Made by a program: the position numbers and the translations under genes
Notes under the pieces: generated by a model
The model's input: only the letters and a program-made list of their open reading frames with translations
The model's database searches: none
What the model was told of the DNA's origin: nothing
Shown: piece by piece, positions 47,894 to 57,289 of the stretch
Layout of the letters: the number at the start of each line of letters is the position of its first letter
How positions within the stretch are numbered: the stretch's first letter is position 1
Assembly: GCF_018687695.1 (NCBI RefSeq)
Contig: NZ_CP061303.1
Location: 186,001 to 250,000 of the forward strand
Length of the DNA: 64,000 nt
Direction: 5' to 3'
Source of the DNA: Polynucleobacter sp. MG-6-Vaara-E2
GTDB lineage: Bacteria; Pseudomonadota; Gammaproteobacteria; Burkholderiales; Burkholderiaceae

Positions 47894-49186
47894 GTGAGTC
47901 AAAACGAGGTTTTATTTGAGCGGGCACAAAAGATCATTCCAGGTGGAGTGAACTCTCCTGTACGCGCATTTCGTCAGGTTGGCGGCACTCCTCGTTTTGT
48001 CACCAAAGCTAAAGGCCCTTATTTCTGGGATGCTGACAATAAACGGTATATCGATTTAATTATGTCTTGGGGTCCCATGATCGTCGGTCATGCAAACCCC
48101 GAAGTAGTTGAGGCAGTTCAAAAGGCTGCTGAAACCAGTTTTAGTTATGGCGCACCTACCGAAGGCGAAATTGAATTGGCGGAGCGTATTTGCGCTTTGA
48201 TGCCCAGCGTTGAGCAAGTACGTATGGTCTCTAGCGGCACAGAGGCAACGATGAGCGCCTTGCGCCTTGCGCGTGGCTACACAGGTCGAGACTTGATCAT
48301 TAAATTTGAGGGTTGTTATCACGGCCATGCTGACAGCCTTTTGGTTAAAGCGGGTTCGGGTTTGCTAACCTTTGCAGACTCCACGCAAAATGCGCCATCT
48401 TCTGGTGGTGTTCCTCAGGATCTAGTTAAGCACACTCTAGTGCTGCCGTATAACGATGTTGATGCAATCGAAGAGGTATTTAAAAAGCAGGGGGATCAAA
48501 TTGCTGCAGTCATCATTGAACCCATTGCTGGCAATATGAATTTGATTCAGCCCTCAAAAGGATTTTTGGGGGCTATTCGCAATCTCACCAGTAAGCATGG
48601 TAGCGTTTTGATTTACGACGAAGTCATGACGGGTTTTAGGGTGGCGCTGGGTGGCGCTCAATCATTGCAAGGTATCGTTCCCGATTTAACTTGCCTTGGC
48701 AAAGTCATGGGCGGTGGTATGCCAATGGCAGCCTTTGGTGGCAAAAAAGAAATCATGTCTAAGTTGGCGCCCTTAGGAAATGTATATCAGGCAGGGACTT
48801 TATCTGGAAATCCCGTTGCTGTTGCTGCTGGTCTAAAGACTCTTGAGATCATTTCAAGAGAAGGTTTCTATGAATGCTTAACTGGTCAAACAGAAAAACT
48901 CATGAAGGGCTTAAAGCAGTCTGCAGACAAAGCCAATATCCCATTTGCAGTTGATAGTGTTGGTGGAATGTTTGGTTTCTATTTTGCAAATTCAGTGCCC
49001 AGCTCATATGAGGCTGTTACAAAAACTAATATTGAGGCTTTTAAGAAGTTTTTCCATTTAATGCTGGATGAAGGTGTTTACCTAGCGCCATCGGCTTATG
49101 AAGCTGGATTTACATCTATTGCTCATGACAACGATGTACTAGATGCGATCATTGGCGCTGCTGAGAAATCCTTTGAGAAACTGTAA
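47894..49186 (+). CDS. hemL: Glutamate-1-semialdehyde 2,1-aminomutase
   Basis: The 430-residue PLP enzyme has [32 protein letters not shown] with the cofactor Asp, and [10 protein letters not shown] with the Schiff-base Lys (near residue 270). It makes 5-aminolevulinate in the C5 haem pathway. The start is GTG at 47894 with GAGGT upstream (47884-47888). It is convergent with apaH with only 17 bp between the stops and no terminator visible. Confidence 0.97.
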   Translation: MSQNEVLFERAQKIIPGGVNSPVRAFRQVGGTPRFVTKAKGPYFWDADNKRYIDLIMSWGPMIVGHANPEVVEAVQKAAETSFSYGAPTEGEIELAERICALMPSVEQVRMVSSGTEATMSALRLARGYTGRDLIIKFEGCYHGHADSLLVKAGSGLLTFADSTQNAPSSGGVPQDLVKHTLVLPYNDVDAIEEVFKKQGDQIAAVIIEPIAGNMNLIQPSKGFLGAIRNLTSKHGSVLIYDEVMTGFRVALGGAQSLQGIVPDLTCLGKVMGGGMPMAAFGGKKEIMSKLAPLGNVYQAGTLSGNPVAVAAGLKTLEIISREGFYECLTGQTEKLMKGLKQSADKANIPFAVDSVGGMFGFYFANSVPSSYEAVTKTNIEAFKKFFHLMLDEGVYLAPSAYEAGFTSIAHDNDVLDAIIGAAEKSFEKL

Positions 49187-49203
49187 TAAAACTATTTTCT
49201 GAA

Positions 49204-50043
49204 TTACATGCGTAAGGGGTGGTCATAACCATCCACTTGAATAATTTCAGACTTTTTCATATCTTTGTTGGTATCCGAGATTTGCATGGCGGTAAGTTTT
49301 CCGCCCCACACACAGCCTGTATCAAGCCCGACAACATTGTGGTCTCGTAACAGACCAAGAGTAGACCAGTGACCAAAGTAGATTACGGTATCTTGCGTTT
49401 TTCTCTTAGGCGCCTTGAACCATGGTGTATAGCCTTTAGGGCCATCTTCTAAGCCTTCTTTACTTTCAAACTCCATTTGTCCGCTTGGGGTGCAAAAGCG
49501 CATTCTGGTTAGTGCATTGGTAATGAGTCGTAAGCGTTCGTAGCCCTTTAACGAGTTACTCCATTGATTTGGAATATTGCCATACATGTTTCCCAGAAAA
49601 TCCTTATAGGACTTGCTGCGCAAAGCCTTTTCAACTTCTTGTGCACATTCAATCGTTTGCTGTAAATCCCATTGCGGGAGAACGCCAGCATGCACGGCTA
49701 GTACCCGTCCATTACTCAGTGCCATAGGACGTTGGCGCAACCAGTTAATGAGCTCTCTGCGATCGGTAGCCTGGAGAATCGATTCGACTGTATCAAGACC
49801 TTTAGTCTTGCGAATACCCGCATCAATCGCGAGCAGATGAAGATCATGGTTGCCAAGAATACATTCAGCACGACCAGATTCTTGTAGAGCTTTTAGTTGA
49901 CGCAATGCGCCCAGTGAGTCTGGACCGCGATTAACTAAGTCCCCCAAGAAAACCATTTTTGATTGCTTGGGTAGCTTTTTAACGAGGGCTTTGAGTGAAG
50001 GTGCACATCCTTGGACGTCGCCAACAGCGTAGATCTTGCTCAT
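49204..50043 (-). CDS. apaH: Symmetrical bis(5'-nucleosyl)-tetraphosphatase (Ap4A hydrolase)
   Basis: The 279-residue metallophosphoesterase has GDVQGC (8-13), GDLVNRGPDS (35-44) and GNHDLHLL (63-70), the metal and catalytic motifs, and the late GLDTGCVWGGKLTA. It cleaves Ap4A and can act on Np4-capped RNA ends. It follows phr by 29 bp on the same strand. A TAAGAT hexamer (50054 down to 50049) ends 5 nt before the ATG with no spaced Shine-Dalgarno. Confidence 0.95.
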   Translation of the reverse strand: MSKIYAVGDVQGCAPSLKALVKKLPKQSKMVFLGDLVNRGPDSLGALRQLKALQESGRAECILGNHDLHLLAIDAGIRKTKGLDTVESILQATDRRELINWLRQRPMALSNGRVLAVHAGVLPQWDLQQTIECAQEVEKALRSKSYKDFLGNMYGNIPNQWSNSLKGYERLRLITNALTRMRFCTPSGQMEFESKEGLEDGPKGYTPWFKAPKRKTQDTVIYFGHWSTLGLLRDHNVVGLDTGCVWGGKLTAMQISDTNKDMKKSEIIQVDGYDHPLRM

Positions 50044-50072
50044 GCCCTATCTTAAAACGGATTAATCCTTTA

Positions 50073-51554
50073 TTAGCCGTCTTGACCGACTTTTTTAACA
50101 ACGCTGTAGCGAACTAAGGTTTTCTTGCGAGCCTCATCATGATCAACCACTGGTAATGGGTAGTCACGCCCTAAAACGACGCCAGCAGCCTCAAGTTCAA
50201 TGTGACCTGCTTTCCACGGCGCATGGATGGTTTTTTTGGAGAGCTTTTCCAGTTGGGGTAAATAGCGACGAATAAATTTTCCCTCAGGATCAAACTTTTC
50301 CGATTGGGTAATCGGGTTAAAGATTCTGAAGTAGGGCTGGGCATCACATCCTGAAGAAGAAGCCCATTGCCAGCCGCCATTATTCGATGAGAGCTCAAAA
50401 TCATTCAGATGTTCTGCAAAATAAGCTTCGCCCCAGCGCCAATCAATACCCAAGTCTTTAGTCAGAAAGCTCGCCACAACCATTCTTAAACGATTATGCA
50501 TGTAGCCACTTTGATTGAGTTGATGCATCGCTGCATCAACTAATGGGTATCCTGTTTTACCTTCGCACCAAGCCTTAAATAATTTTTTGGCATGAGCACC
50601 GCTTTCCCATTCGATGTTGTCATAGTCAGGTTTAAAAGAAGCGCCATCTGCTAAGCGTGGGTGATTGGCAAGAATCATGAAATAAAAATCACGCCAAATC
50701 AGCTCACTTAACCAGATTGTGGCACCCATGCTGCCGGCAAGCATGCGACGATGAGCTTCGCGAACCAAGCCTCGAATAGAAAGCATGCCAAAGCGAAGAT
50801 GAGTAGAAAGGTAGCTTACCCCTTTGATGGCCGGAAAGTCTCTACCAATTTGGTATTGATCAATGCGCGATAAAAAATCTTCTAAAAAAGCTTGGCCACC
50901 TGCTGATCCAGGCGGTAAGTAGGCTTCAATACCGGTGGGGCAAAAGCCCATAGACTCTAGCGATGGAAATGGCAGAGCTAATTTTTTAGGAATTGAGGCC
51001 AGTTGCCCTGGTTTGGGATTGCACTCGTAACTAGCAAGATCTTTTTCTTGAAGTGTTTTTAGCCAATTGTTTTTATAAGGTGTGAAGATGGAAAAGACGG
51101 TATTGGAGTTAGTGAGAATTTCTTTCTTTTCAAAAATTACCTGGTCCTTAAAGCTTTCGAATTGAATACCAAGTTTTTCTAATGAAGTTTTAACAATTTC
51201 ATCTCTGGCAATCGTAGAGGGCTCATAGTCATGGTTCGTGAAAACGGTTTTGACATCTAACTCTTTAGCGATTTCTGGAATGCATTCGGTGGGCTTGCCA
51301 AAGCGCACAATTAGGCCTCCGCCTAGTTGCTTGAGTTCATCATCAATCTGCTTTAGCCCTTGCCAAATGAAATCGACTCGACGGTCATGTTTTAAGCCTT
51401 TTGAATCAAGCTCGCCTTGTTTCAGGGGTGTCAGAATGTCGGTGTCAAATATGAAAGCTAGCCAAACTTGCTTGCTTTCTTTGAGGGCGTGATGAAGTGC
51501 CGCATTGTCATAAAGGCGGAGGTCGCGGCGGAGCCAAACTAGAGCTTTTTGCAT
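50073..51554 (-). CDS. phr: Deoxyribodipyrimidine photolyase (class I CPD photolyase)
   Basis: From ATG 51554 the 493-residue protein begins ALVWLRRDLRLYDNAAL and has the FAD domain with THLRFGMLSIR, WREFY-like IWRDFYF, GYPLVDAAMHQLNQSGYMHN and NNGGWQWASSSGCDAQPYFR. It repairs cyclobutane pyrimidine dimers with light. The frame is open 115 codons further (51899), but that part is antisense to ydcF and lacks family similarity, so it is excluded. A sunlit aquatic life would fit. It forms a pair with apaH downstream. Confidence 0.95.
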   Translation of the reverse strand: MQKALVWLRRDLRLYDNAALHHALKESKQVWLAFIFDTDILTPLKQGELDSKGLKHDRRVDFIWQGLKQIDDELKQLGGGLIVRFGKPTECIPEIAKELDVKTVFTNHDYEPSTIARDEIVKTSLEKLGIQFESFKDQVIFEKKEILTNSNTVFSIFTPYKNNWLKTLQEKDLASYECNPKPGQLASIPKKLALPFPSLESMGFCPTGIEAYLPPGSAGGQAFLEDFLSRIDQYQIGRDFPAIKGVSYLSTHLRFGMLSIRGLVREAHRRMLAGSMGATIWLSELIWRDFYFMILANHPRLADGASFKPDYDNIEWESGAHAKKLFKAWCEGKTGYPLVDAAMHQLNQSGYMHNRLRMVVASFLTKDLGIDWRWGEAYFAEHLNDFELSSNNGGWQWASSSGCDAQPYFRIFNPITQSEKFDPEGKFIRRYLPQLEKLSKKTIHAPWKAGHIELEAAGVVLGRDYPLPVVDHDEARKKTLVRYSVVKKVGQDG

Positions 51555-51627
51555 AGCCCCTATATTAGGGCTAATTGGCAGAATTTGTTGAGGGAAGCCC
51601 CGCCCAAAAGGGTTAAGATCATTACTA

Positions 51628-52440
51628 ATGATGGATACGATCTTTTTTATTCTTTCGAAAGTAGTGCAGTTCTCTATAGAGCCGCTTAATTGGGTTATTG
51701 TTTTTATTGTCCTGAGCTTGTTATTTCTGTCGTTTAGAAAGCCTAATTTATGCAAGCGTTTTTTACTCCTAGCTTTGCTTGATGTGCTGGTAGTGGGTTG
51801 GTTGCCTACTTCCGAATTGGGTCTTAGAGGTCTTGAGGATGCAATTCCTAAAACATCCTTAGCAAATCTCTCCGAAGGCGATATCGGCGGAATCATCATA
51901 TTGGGTGGCGCGATCGAGGGCGGTCAAATATCCGTGGATCGTGGAGAAATCTCAATTTATTCATCTGCTGAACGGGTAACAAAGGCCTTTGAGCTCATTC
52001 GAAAATATCCCAATATTCCTTTTATCTTTAGCGGCTACTCGGGTCGAATTATTCCTAAGGGATTATCTGAGGCAGATGCATTTAAGCAATTAATTGCCGA
52101 GCAGGGCTTGAGTGAAAAAATGGCTCATTACGAAAATCAGTCTCGCAATACCTATGAGAATGTTCGGTATATGAAACCAATGATTGAGGAATTCGGACTA
52201 AAGAATGGGACTGGAGGTTCAAAACCTTGGCTTTTGATTACCTCAGCCAGCCATATGTATCGCTCAGTGAAAATATTTGAAAAACAAGGTATTGCTGTTA
52301 TTCCAATACCCGTCGATTATCAGACTGCGAACCACTTTAATTGGACCTCATTTGACCTAGAGGACGGCATTCAAAACTGGAATAAATTAGTTCATGAGGT
52401 GGTCGGTATTCTTGCCTATTGGATTACCGGAAAAATCTAG
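51628..52440 (+). CDS. YdcF/ElyC-family protein with two membrane helices
   Basis: The 270-residue protein has two N-terminal membrane helices (about 15-35 and 44-62) and a DUF218 domain: GGIIILGGAIEGG, FIFSGYSGRI, NTYENVRYMKP and LITSASHMYRS. ElyC, a member, supports cell-envelope stability and lipid-carrier use, but the reaction is not settled. Two ATG codons (51628, 51631) are in tandem. It diverges from phr and precedes yqgE by 20 bp. Confidence 0.85.
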   Translation: MMDTIFFILSKVVQFSIEPLNWVIVFIVLSLLFLSFRKPNLCKRFLLLALLDVLVVGWLPTSELGLRGLEDAIPKTSLANLSEGDIGGIIILGGAIEGGQISVDRGEISIYSSAERVTKAFELIRKYPNIPFIFSGYSGRIIPKGLSEADAFKQLIAEQGLSEKMAHYENQSRNTYENVRYMKPMIEEFGLKNGTGGSKPWLLITSASHMYRSVKIFEKQGIAVIPIPVDYQTANHFNWTSFDLEDGIQNWNKLVHEVVGILAYWITGKI

Positions 52441-52448
52441 ATATTCGG

Positions 52449-52454
52449 TAAAAT
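52449..52454 (+). promoter_or_regulatory. Candidate -10 element of yqgE (leaderless arrangement)
   Basis: TAAAAT (5 of 6) ends 6 nt before the yqgE ATG at 52461, in a 20-bp gap without Shine-Dalgarno. No good -35 was found within the end of ydcF. Confidence 0.33.
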
Positions 52455-52460
52455 AGTCAC

Positions 52461-53093
52461 ATGACTTCGGCCAATCAAGCCCCCCATAATTCAGATCCAG
52501 GGTCTTTAATCTCCTATTCAGCCGATCATTTAGCAAATCAGTTCCTCATCGCCATGCCAGGCATGGTTGATCCAAATTTTGCAAACTCTGTTATCTATTT
52601 GTTTGAGCATAACGAGCGAGGGGCAATGGGTTTGGTAGTCAATAAGCCTACCGAGGTTGATTTAGCCACTCTTTTTGACAAGATTGAACTCAAACTCGAA
52701 ATTGCTCCTTTGCTAGAGCAACCTGTTTATTTTGGTGGGCCCGTTCAGGTTGAACGTGGGTTTGTTCTTCATGAATCAAATCCTCATCTTTCCTATAGCT
52801 CATCCTTAATTATTCCCGGCGGTCTTACGATGACTACCTCTAAAGATGTTCTTGAGGCTGTAGCTATTGGCAATGGCCCTAGAAAATTCTTGATGACCCT
52901 TGGTTACGCAGGTTGGGGCGCTGGTCAACTCGAAGAGGAAATTACTCTCAATGGCTGGATGAATGTTCCTCTCGCGCGCGATCAAATGATAGAGATTATT
53001 TTTAATACCCCATCGAGCCAGCGATATGAAAAGACAATGAGTCATCTCGGCTTTAATTTATCCTCCCTCTCAGGTGAAGCGGGGCATGCCTAA
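52461..53093 (+). CDS. yqgE: YqgE/AlgH-family protein
   Basis: The 210-residue protein contains NQFLIAMPGMVDPNFANSVI, HNERGAMGLVVNKP and YFGGPVQVERGFVLH, the YqgE (DUF179) signature, and ends with LGYAGWGAGQLEEEI. The family is conserved beside ruvX and linked to alginate regulation in Pseudomonas, but its molecular role is not established. The first 28 residues are extra polar sequence before the conserved start. It overlaps ruvX by 8 nt. Confidence 0.93.
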   Translation: MTSANQAPHNSDPGSLISYSADHLANQFLIAMPGMVDPNFANSVIYLFEHNERGAMGLVVNKPTEVDLATLFDKIELKLEIAPLLEQPVYFGGPVQVERGFVLHESNPHLSYSSSLIIPGGLTMTTSKDVLEAVAIGNGPRKFLMTLGYAGWGAGQLEEEITLNGWMNVPLARDQMIEIIFNTPSSQRYEKTMSHLGFNLSSLSGEAGHA

Positions 53094-53496
53094 TATGAGC
53101 GCGATTACTGTAATGGCTTTTGATTACGGTACACGTTGCGTTGGTATTGCAGTAGGTAATTCAGTAACACAAGCTGGGCAAGCATTAAAGACAATTGCCG
53201 CCCCTAATATTGATGTACTTTTCCGGGAAATCCAGATTCTAATAAATGAGTGGCAACCCAATCAACTCGTGGTGGGTCGTCCGGTTCATCCTGATGGTAA
53301 AGAGCATGAAATGACTGCAAAGGCAACCCGATTTGGGAATCAATTGCGTGGAAGGCTAAATTTACCTGTTACCTGGGTCGACGAGCGCTTTACATCTGCT
53401 GTTTTGGAGGGAGACCCTAAGATGCGGGACAATCTAGATGCGTATTCTGCAGCTTTGATTTTGGAGCAGTATTTTGCAGAACAGCCGCTGGTTTAA
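53086..53496 (+). CDS. ruvX: Holliday-junction-resolvase-like RuvX (YqgF), pre-16S rRNA processing nuclease
   Basis: The RNase H-fold protein has FDYGTRCVGIAVG with the first catalytic Asp, VVGRPVHPDGKEHEMT and WVDERFTSA with later acidic residues. YqgF matures the 5' end of 16S rRNA in E. coli. I chose ATG 53086, which has AGGTGA 8 nt upstream inside yqgE; a GTG at 53074 and ATG 53095 are alternatives. The yqgE overlap indicates coupling, and pyrR-pyrB follow. Confidence 0.92.
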   Translation: MPNMSAITVMAFDYGTRCVGIAVGNSVTQAGQALKTIAAPNIDVLFREIQILINEWQPNQLVVGRPVHPDGKEHEMTAKATRFGNQLRGRLNLPVTWVDERFTSAVLEGDPKMRDNLDAYSAALILEQYFAEQPLV

Positions 53497-53528
53497 ATGG
53501 AATCAAATTGAGAAGTGTTGGAATACAA

Positions 53529-54029
53529 ATGAACGCTGAATTGTTATACGGAAAACTAGTTGATGCATTGCGCAATAGAGCGCAGGAAGGTTCTTTTGAG
53601 CTTGCCGGTTTAGCAATGGGCGGTGCCTGGATTGCAGAGCGTTTAGCTAAAGATTTGAGCTTACCTCATTATGGCGTGATTAATGTCGCTTTTCATCGAG
53701 ATGACTACGCTGAAAAAGGCATGACTGCTCTGCGAACTGCGAGCACCATGACAACACATTTACCTTTTGATGTGAATGGCGCCAACATAATTTTGATTGA
53801 TGATGTTTTGCTTACTGGTAGAACAGTACGAGCAGCCCTGAATGAACTTTTTGATTTTGGTCGCCCTGCATTAGTTGAGTTGATGGTTCTTGCGGACCGT
53901 GGCAATCGTGAGCTTCCCATCTGTGCGAACTTTGTGGGTGAACAAGTGCAGGTATCCGAGAATCAAATTTTAGTTTTAGAAAAGAATGAAGCGGGTAAAT
54001 TTAGCTTTCAGCTTGAGGAGCGTGAATAA
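53529..54029 (+). CDS. pyrR: PyrR bifunctional protein (pyr regulator / uracil phosphoribosyltransferase)
   Basis: From ATG 53529 the 166-residue PRTase-fold protein has [17 protein letters not shown], the PRPP loop of PyrR, and the late [13 protein letters not shown]. In Gram-positives PyrR binds pyr mRNA; in proteobacteria this RNA role is unproven. The frame opens at 53508 with TTG, but the ATG fits the family N-terminus ([15 protein letters not shown]). Its stop overlaps the pyrB start (TAATG at 54027-54031), implying coupled translation. Confidence 0.9.
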   Translation: MNAELLYGKLVDALRNRAQEGSFELAGLAMGGAWIAERLAKDLSLPHYGVINVAFHRDDYAEKGMTALRTASTMTTHLPFDVNGANIILIDDVLLTGRTVRAALNELFDFGRPALVELMVLADRGNRELPICANFVGEQVQVSENQILVLEKNEAGKFSFQLEERE

Positions 54030-54997
54030 TGGGTTCAGGGGGCAACTTAGTGAATCAATTTAATGCCGCTGGAGAGCTAACACATCTTTTGACCTTGGAG
54101 GGTTTGCCAAAAGAGCAGATCCTCCATATTCTCGATACTGCACAGCAGTTTGTGAGCGTGACCGATCCTTCAAGAGAGGTTAAGAAAGTTCCTTTGCTGC
54201 GTGGTAAGAGTGTCTTCAATCTCTTCTTTGAAAATTCTACGCGCACGAGAACTACTTTTGAGATTGCTGCTAAGCGTTTATCAGCTGATGTCATTAACCT
54301 AGATATCTCTACTTCTTCTACTGCTAAGGGTGAGAGCCTTCTTGATACGATTGATAACCTTGTGGCCATGCAGGCTGATATTTTTGTAGTGCGCCACAGC
54401 GTTTCAAGAGCGCCTATTGAAATTGCGCATCATGTACCAGCACATGTACACGTTGTTAATGCTGGTGATGGTAGCCATCAACATCCAACCCAAGGTTTGT
54501 TGGATATGTATACGATGCGTCACTTTAAGCAGGGCTTCAAAGGCTTAAAAGTAGCAATTGTTGGCGATATTGTGCATAGTCGTGTTGCTAAATCAAATAT
54601 TCATGCGCTTACCACTTTAGGCTGTGAAGACATTCGTGCAATTGGCCCCGAGAGCTTACTACCTGGCGATCTCGATATGCTGGGTGTAAAAGTCTTTCAT
54701 AATATGGAAGAAGGCTTGAAAGATGTTGATGTCGTAATGACCTTACGCATTCAAAAGGAGCGTATGGAAGCAGGGCAAGTCCCTGAGGGCGATGAATTCT
54801 TCAAACAATATGGTTTAACGCCAACACGCTTGGCGCTAGCCAAATCAGATGCCATTGTGATGCACCCAGGCCCCATGAACAGGGGTGTTGAGATTGATTC
54901 AGCTGTAGCTGATGGACCTCAGTCAGTGATCTTAAATCAAGTCACTTTTGGTATTGCAGTGCGCATGGCAGTAATGTCGATCGTTGCTGGTAATTAA
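54029..54997 (+). CDS. pyrB: Aspartate carbamoyltransferase catalytic subunit
   Basis: The 322-residue protein has [18 protein letters not shown] with the carbamoyl-phosphate loop, [16 protein letters not shown] and [10 protein letters not shown], the ATCase motifs. It starts pyrimidine synthesis proper. No pyrI or inactive pyrC' gene follows directly, since the polysaccharide locus begins 21 bp downstream. The absence of a terminator in that gap leaves read-through into the glycosyltransferase gene possible. Confidence 0.96.
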   Translation: MGSGGNLVNQFNAAGELTHLLTLEGLPKEQILHILDTAQQFVSVTDPSREVKKVPLLRGKSVFNLFFENSTRTRTTFEIAAKRLSADVINLDISTSSTAKGESLLDTIDNLVAMQADIFVVRHSVSRAPIEIAHHVPAHVHVVNAGDGSHQHPTQGLLDMYTMRHFKQGFKGLKVAIVGDIVHSRVAKSNIHALTTLGCEDIRAIGPESLLPGDLDMLGVKVFHNMEEGLKDVDVVMTLRIQKERMEAGQVPEGDEFFKQYGLTPTRLALAKSDAIVMHPGPMNRGVEIDSAVADGPQSVILNQVTFGIAVRMAVMSIVAGN

Positions 54998-55018
54998 TTT
55001 ACTCTACTGGGATTTTGC

Positions 55019-56368
55019 GTGAGTATCTCTATTCCACGAGTCACTGAAAAAAAGCGTTGGCTAATTATTTCCCACGCTTTCAATATGGATGGTCGCGCTG
55101 CTAGTCTTACGATTACCGATAAGATCCCTTATTTTCTGAATGCTGGCATAGAGCCAATCGTATTGAGTGCGATCACTGGAGTTAAAGACCATCGTTTTCC
55201 TCATTATCAATATTTAGCTTGGGGCCCAGCTGCATTTCGATTTGACTTCCGACATTGGGTTGCTAATAAATATGGTCGTGGGTTTATTTATAAATTATTC
55301 ACCAGAATAGTTTCAATTCTTTTAGCCCCATTGATTGGCCTAGAAAAATTGGCGCTAGGATACTCAAGTCAGTGGTCTTGGGCTGTGCCCGCATTTATTA
55401 ATGGATTGAGAATAATTCGCGCCGGAAAAATTGATTTGATTTATTCAACCGGTGGCGCATGGTCAGCTCATCTTGCTGGATTATGGTTAAAGAGGGTAAC
55501 AGGATTGCCGCTGATTGTGGAAGTGCATGACCCCTTAGTCATTCGCAAAGATCCAAATGATCAAGGCTTTGAAAAGCCTAAGAATCGAGATGCTCGTTTT
55601 AGGCACTATTTAGAAAATCAACTTACTCATTTTTCTGACAAAGTATGGTGGTTCACGGACGGCGCTCTGCATTACGCCAAAGTGCGTAATGCAAATCTAA
55701 ATACCCCAAAAAATGCTCATGGTTTCGTAGTGACGCCAGGCGCTCAGCCTCCTGGTAGTCTTAGTAACAATCGGGCACACCAATACACAGATAAATTAAA
55801 TCTATGCCATTTTGGCTCGCTGGCAAACGATCGGTCACTCTCCACTATTCTTAGGGCTTTGATCCCTCTATTTCAAAAGTATCCTGAGGCGAGAGATTTA
55901 ATACGAGTACATGCGTACGGAGCGCCGCTAGACTCCCTATCGGTAGATGCAATCGAAAAATTTGGATTTAGTGACGTGCTATTAGCGCATGGTCGCTTAG
56001 AGATTGACCCTCTCACTGGCAAGTCTGGTCGTCAGCGTGTGGCCGAAAAAATGCAAGAGGCAGATGTATTGATATTACTTCACGGCAATGATGAGTGGTG
56101 TGCTGAATATATTCCTTCGAAATTTTATGACTACCTGTGGACGGGAAGGCCTATTTGGGGAATAACCCATCGTAATCCTCAGCTTGATCAGATGTTGCTT
56201 GATCGGGGTGCTTATTTAAGTGCTGAAGGCGATTCCGAAGGCATTGCTATGGGATTAGAGAGAATTTGGTTAGACTGGCAAGCCAAGCAATTGATTGAAC
56301 CAATTTGGAAGCCAATTGGCGTAGATCAGGCAGTAAGTACTATATTGACCCATATGCAAGTTCGATAG
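55019..56368 (+). CDS. Glycosyltransferase, GT4-like
   Basis: The 449-residue protein has a two-Rossmann layout: N-terminal WLIISHAFNMDGRAASLTI, LIYSTGGAWSAHLAGLWLKR and LIVEVHDPLVI, then C-terminal LNLCHFGSLANDRSLSTILRAL, VLILLHGNDEWCAEYIPSKFYDYLWTG-type donor region (Glu in PSK). These resemble retaining GT4 enzymes of surface-polysaccharide loci. The start is GTG at 55019. Sugar and acceptor cannot be read from the sequence. It is the first gene of the locus and may be transcribed from the pyr operon. Confidence 0.7.
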   Translation: MSISIPRVTEKKRWLIISHAFNMDGRAASLTITDKIPYFLNAGIEPIVLSAITGVKDHRFPHYQYLAWGPAAFRFDFRHWVANKYGRGFIYKLFTRIVSILLAPLIGLEKLALGYSSQWSWAVPAFINGLRIIRAGKIDLIYSTGGAWSAHLAGLWLKRVTGLPLIVEVHDPLVIRKDPNDQGFEKPKNRDARFRHYLENQLTHFSDKVWWFTDGALHYAKVRNANLNTPKNAHGFVVTPGAQPPGSLSNNRAHQYTDKLNLCHFGSLANDRSLSTILRALIPLFQKYPEARDLIRVHAYGAPLDSLSVDAIEKFGFSDVLLAHGRLEIDPLTGKSGRQRVAEKMQEADVLILLHGNDEWCAEYIPSKFYDYLWTGRPIWGITHRNPQLDQMLLDRGAYLSAEGDSEGIAMGLERIWLDWQAKQLIEPIWKPIGVDQAVSTILTHMQVR

Positions 56369-56389
56369 AAATCACCACAGGAAAATCGT

Positions 56390-57289
56390 TTGAAAGATTT
56401 TGTTCTCTACTGTAAATCCTATGCACGAGATTTCTTGCGCTTAAAGCGTCTTCTGGAGACTATCAACCAATTTAATGCTGACCGCTTAGATTTTTACATT
56501 TCCACTCCAAAAGCAGATAAAAATTTATTAGAGAAATCTCTTGGTAAGAATGGTTACATCTGGGTTGCGGATGAGGATATTGTTGCTGCTAACCCTTATG
56601 CAGATCTGGAGAAATACAAGGCTATGCATGGAGGCTTGTCTCAGCAAATTATTAAATCAGAATTTTGGCGGTTAAGATTTTCTGAAAACTATTTATGCTT
56701 AGATTCAGATAGTTTATTTATTCGAAATTTCTATAAGTCTGACTTCATATCAAGTGATGGTGTGCCCTATACGGTGTTGCATCAAAATAAAGAGTTGTTT
56801 CAACTTGCCACTGATCGTGGATATGAAAAATTTGCAAGGGATCTAAGGCTGGAGGCTGAGCGAGTCAAAGCATTATTTGACCGCAAGGGGCCAAATTTTT
56901 ATTACGCTCCAGCACCATTTATTTGGTCGGCTAAAGTTTGGCAGTCATTAGCCTCAGGGTATCTCGAGCCTAAGGGCATTAGCTTATGGGACTTGATTGG
57001 TCCAGACTACCCAGAGACTTTAATTTATGGTGAAACGCTTCAAAGGTATCGCGCCATTCCATTGATTGCAATTGAACCCTTGTTTCGTACCTACCACTAC
57101 GATTGGCAGTATTTCTTGATGAGGCGTTTAGGTGAAACGGAAGCTAAAGTTGCTCAAAATTATTTAGGTATTATTTATCAGTCTGCCTGGGAGGCTGAGT
57201 TCAATCTTGGTCAATCGCAAAAATCTCTGCCTTCGCAATTCCTTAAGCGTGTTAAGCGCTTTGGCCGTTACTTACAAAGCTTTATTTAA
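56390..57289 (+). CDS. Putative glycosyltransferase, DUF6492-like
   Basis: The 299-residue protein begins MKDFVLYCKSYARDFLRLKRL and has CLDSDSLFIRNF, a DxD-like motif typical of GT-A nucleotide-sugar binding, and QIIKSEFWRL before it. I recall similar proteins as DUF6492, found in polysaccharide clusters; function is not established. The start is TTG at 56390 with AGGA at 56379-56382. Its stop overlaps the next gene's ATG (TAATG), so the two are coupled. Confidence 0.6.
   Translation: MKDFVLYCKSYARDFLRLKRLLETINQFNADRLDFYISTPKADKNLLEKSLGKNGYIWVADEDIVAANPYADLEKYKAMHGGLSQQIIKSEFWRLRFSENYLCLDSDSLFIRNFYKSDFISSDGVPYTVLHQNKELFQLATDRGYEKFARDLRLEAERVKALFDRKGPNFYYAPAPFIWSAKVWQSLASGYLEPKGISLWDLIGPDYPETLIYGETLQRYRAIPLIAIEPLFRTYHYDWQYFLMRRLGETEAKVAQNYLGIIYQSAWEAEFNLGQSQKSLPSQFLKRVKRFGRYLQSFI

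Noticed and set aside
51554..51573. TAGCCC...GGGCTA inverted repeat at the phr start, considered as an operator
   Set aside because: Six-base arms only and partly coding; could be chance, so not listed as a feature.
51555..51899. 115-residue N-terminal extension of the photolyase
   Set aside because: Antisense to the start of ydcF, low complexity, and the family N-terminus begins at the internal Met (51554).
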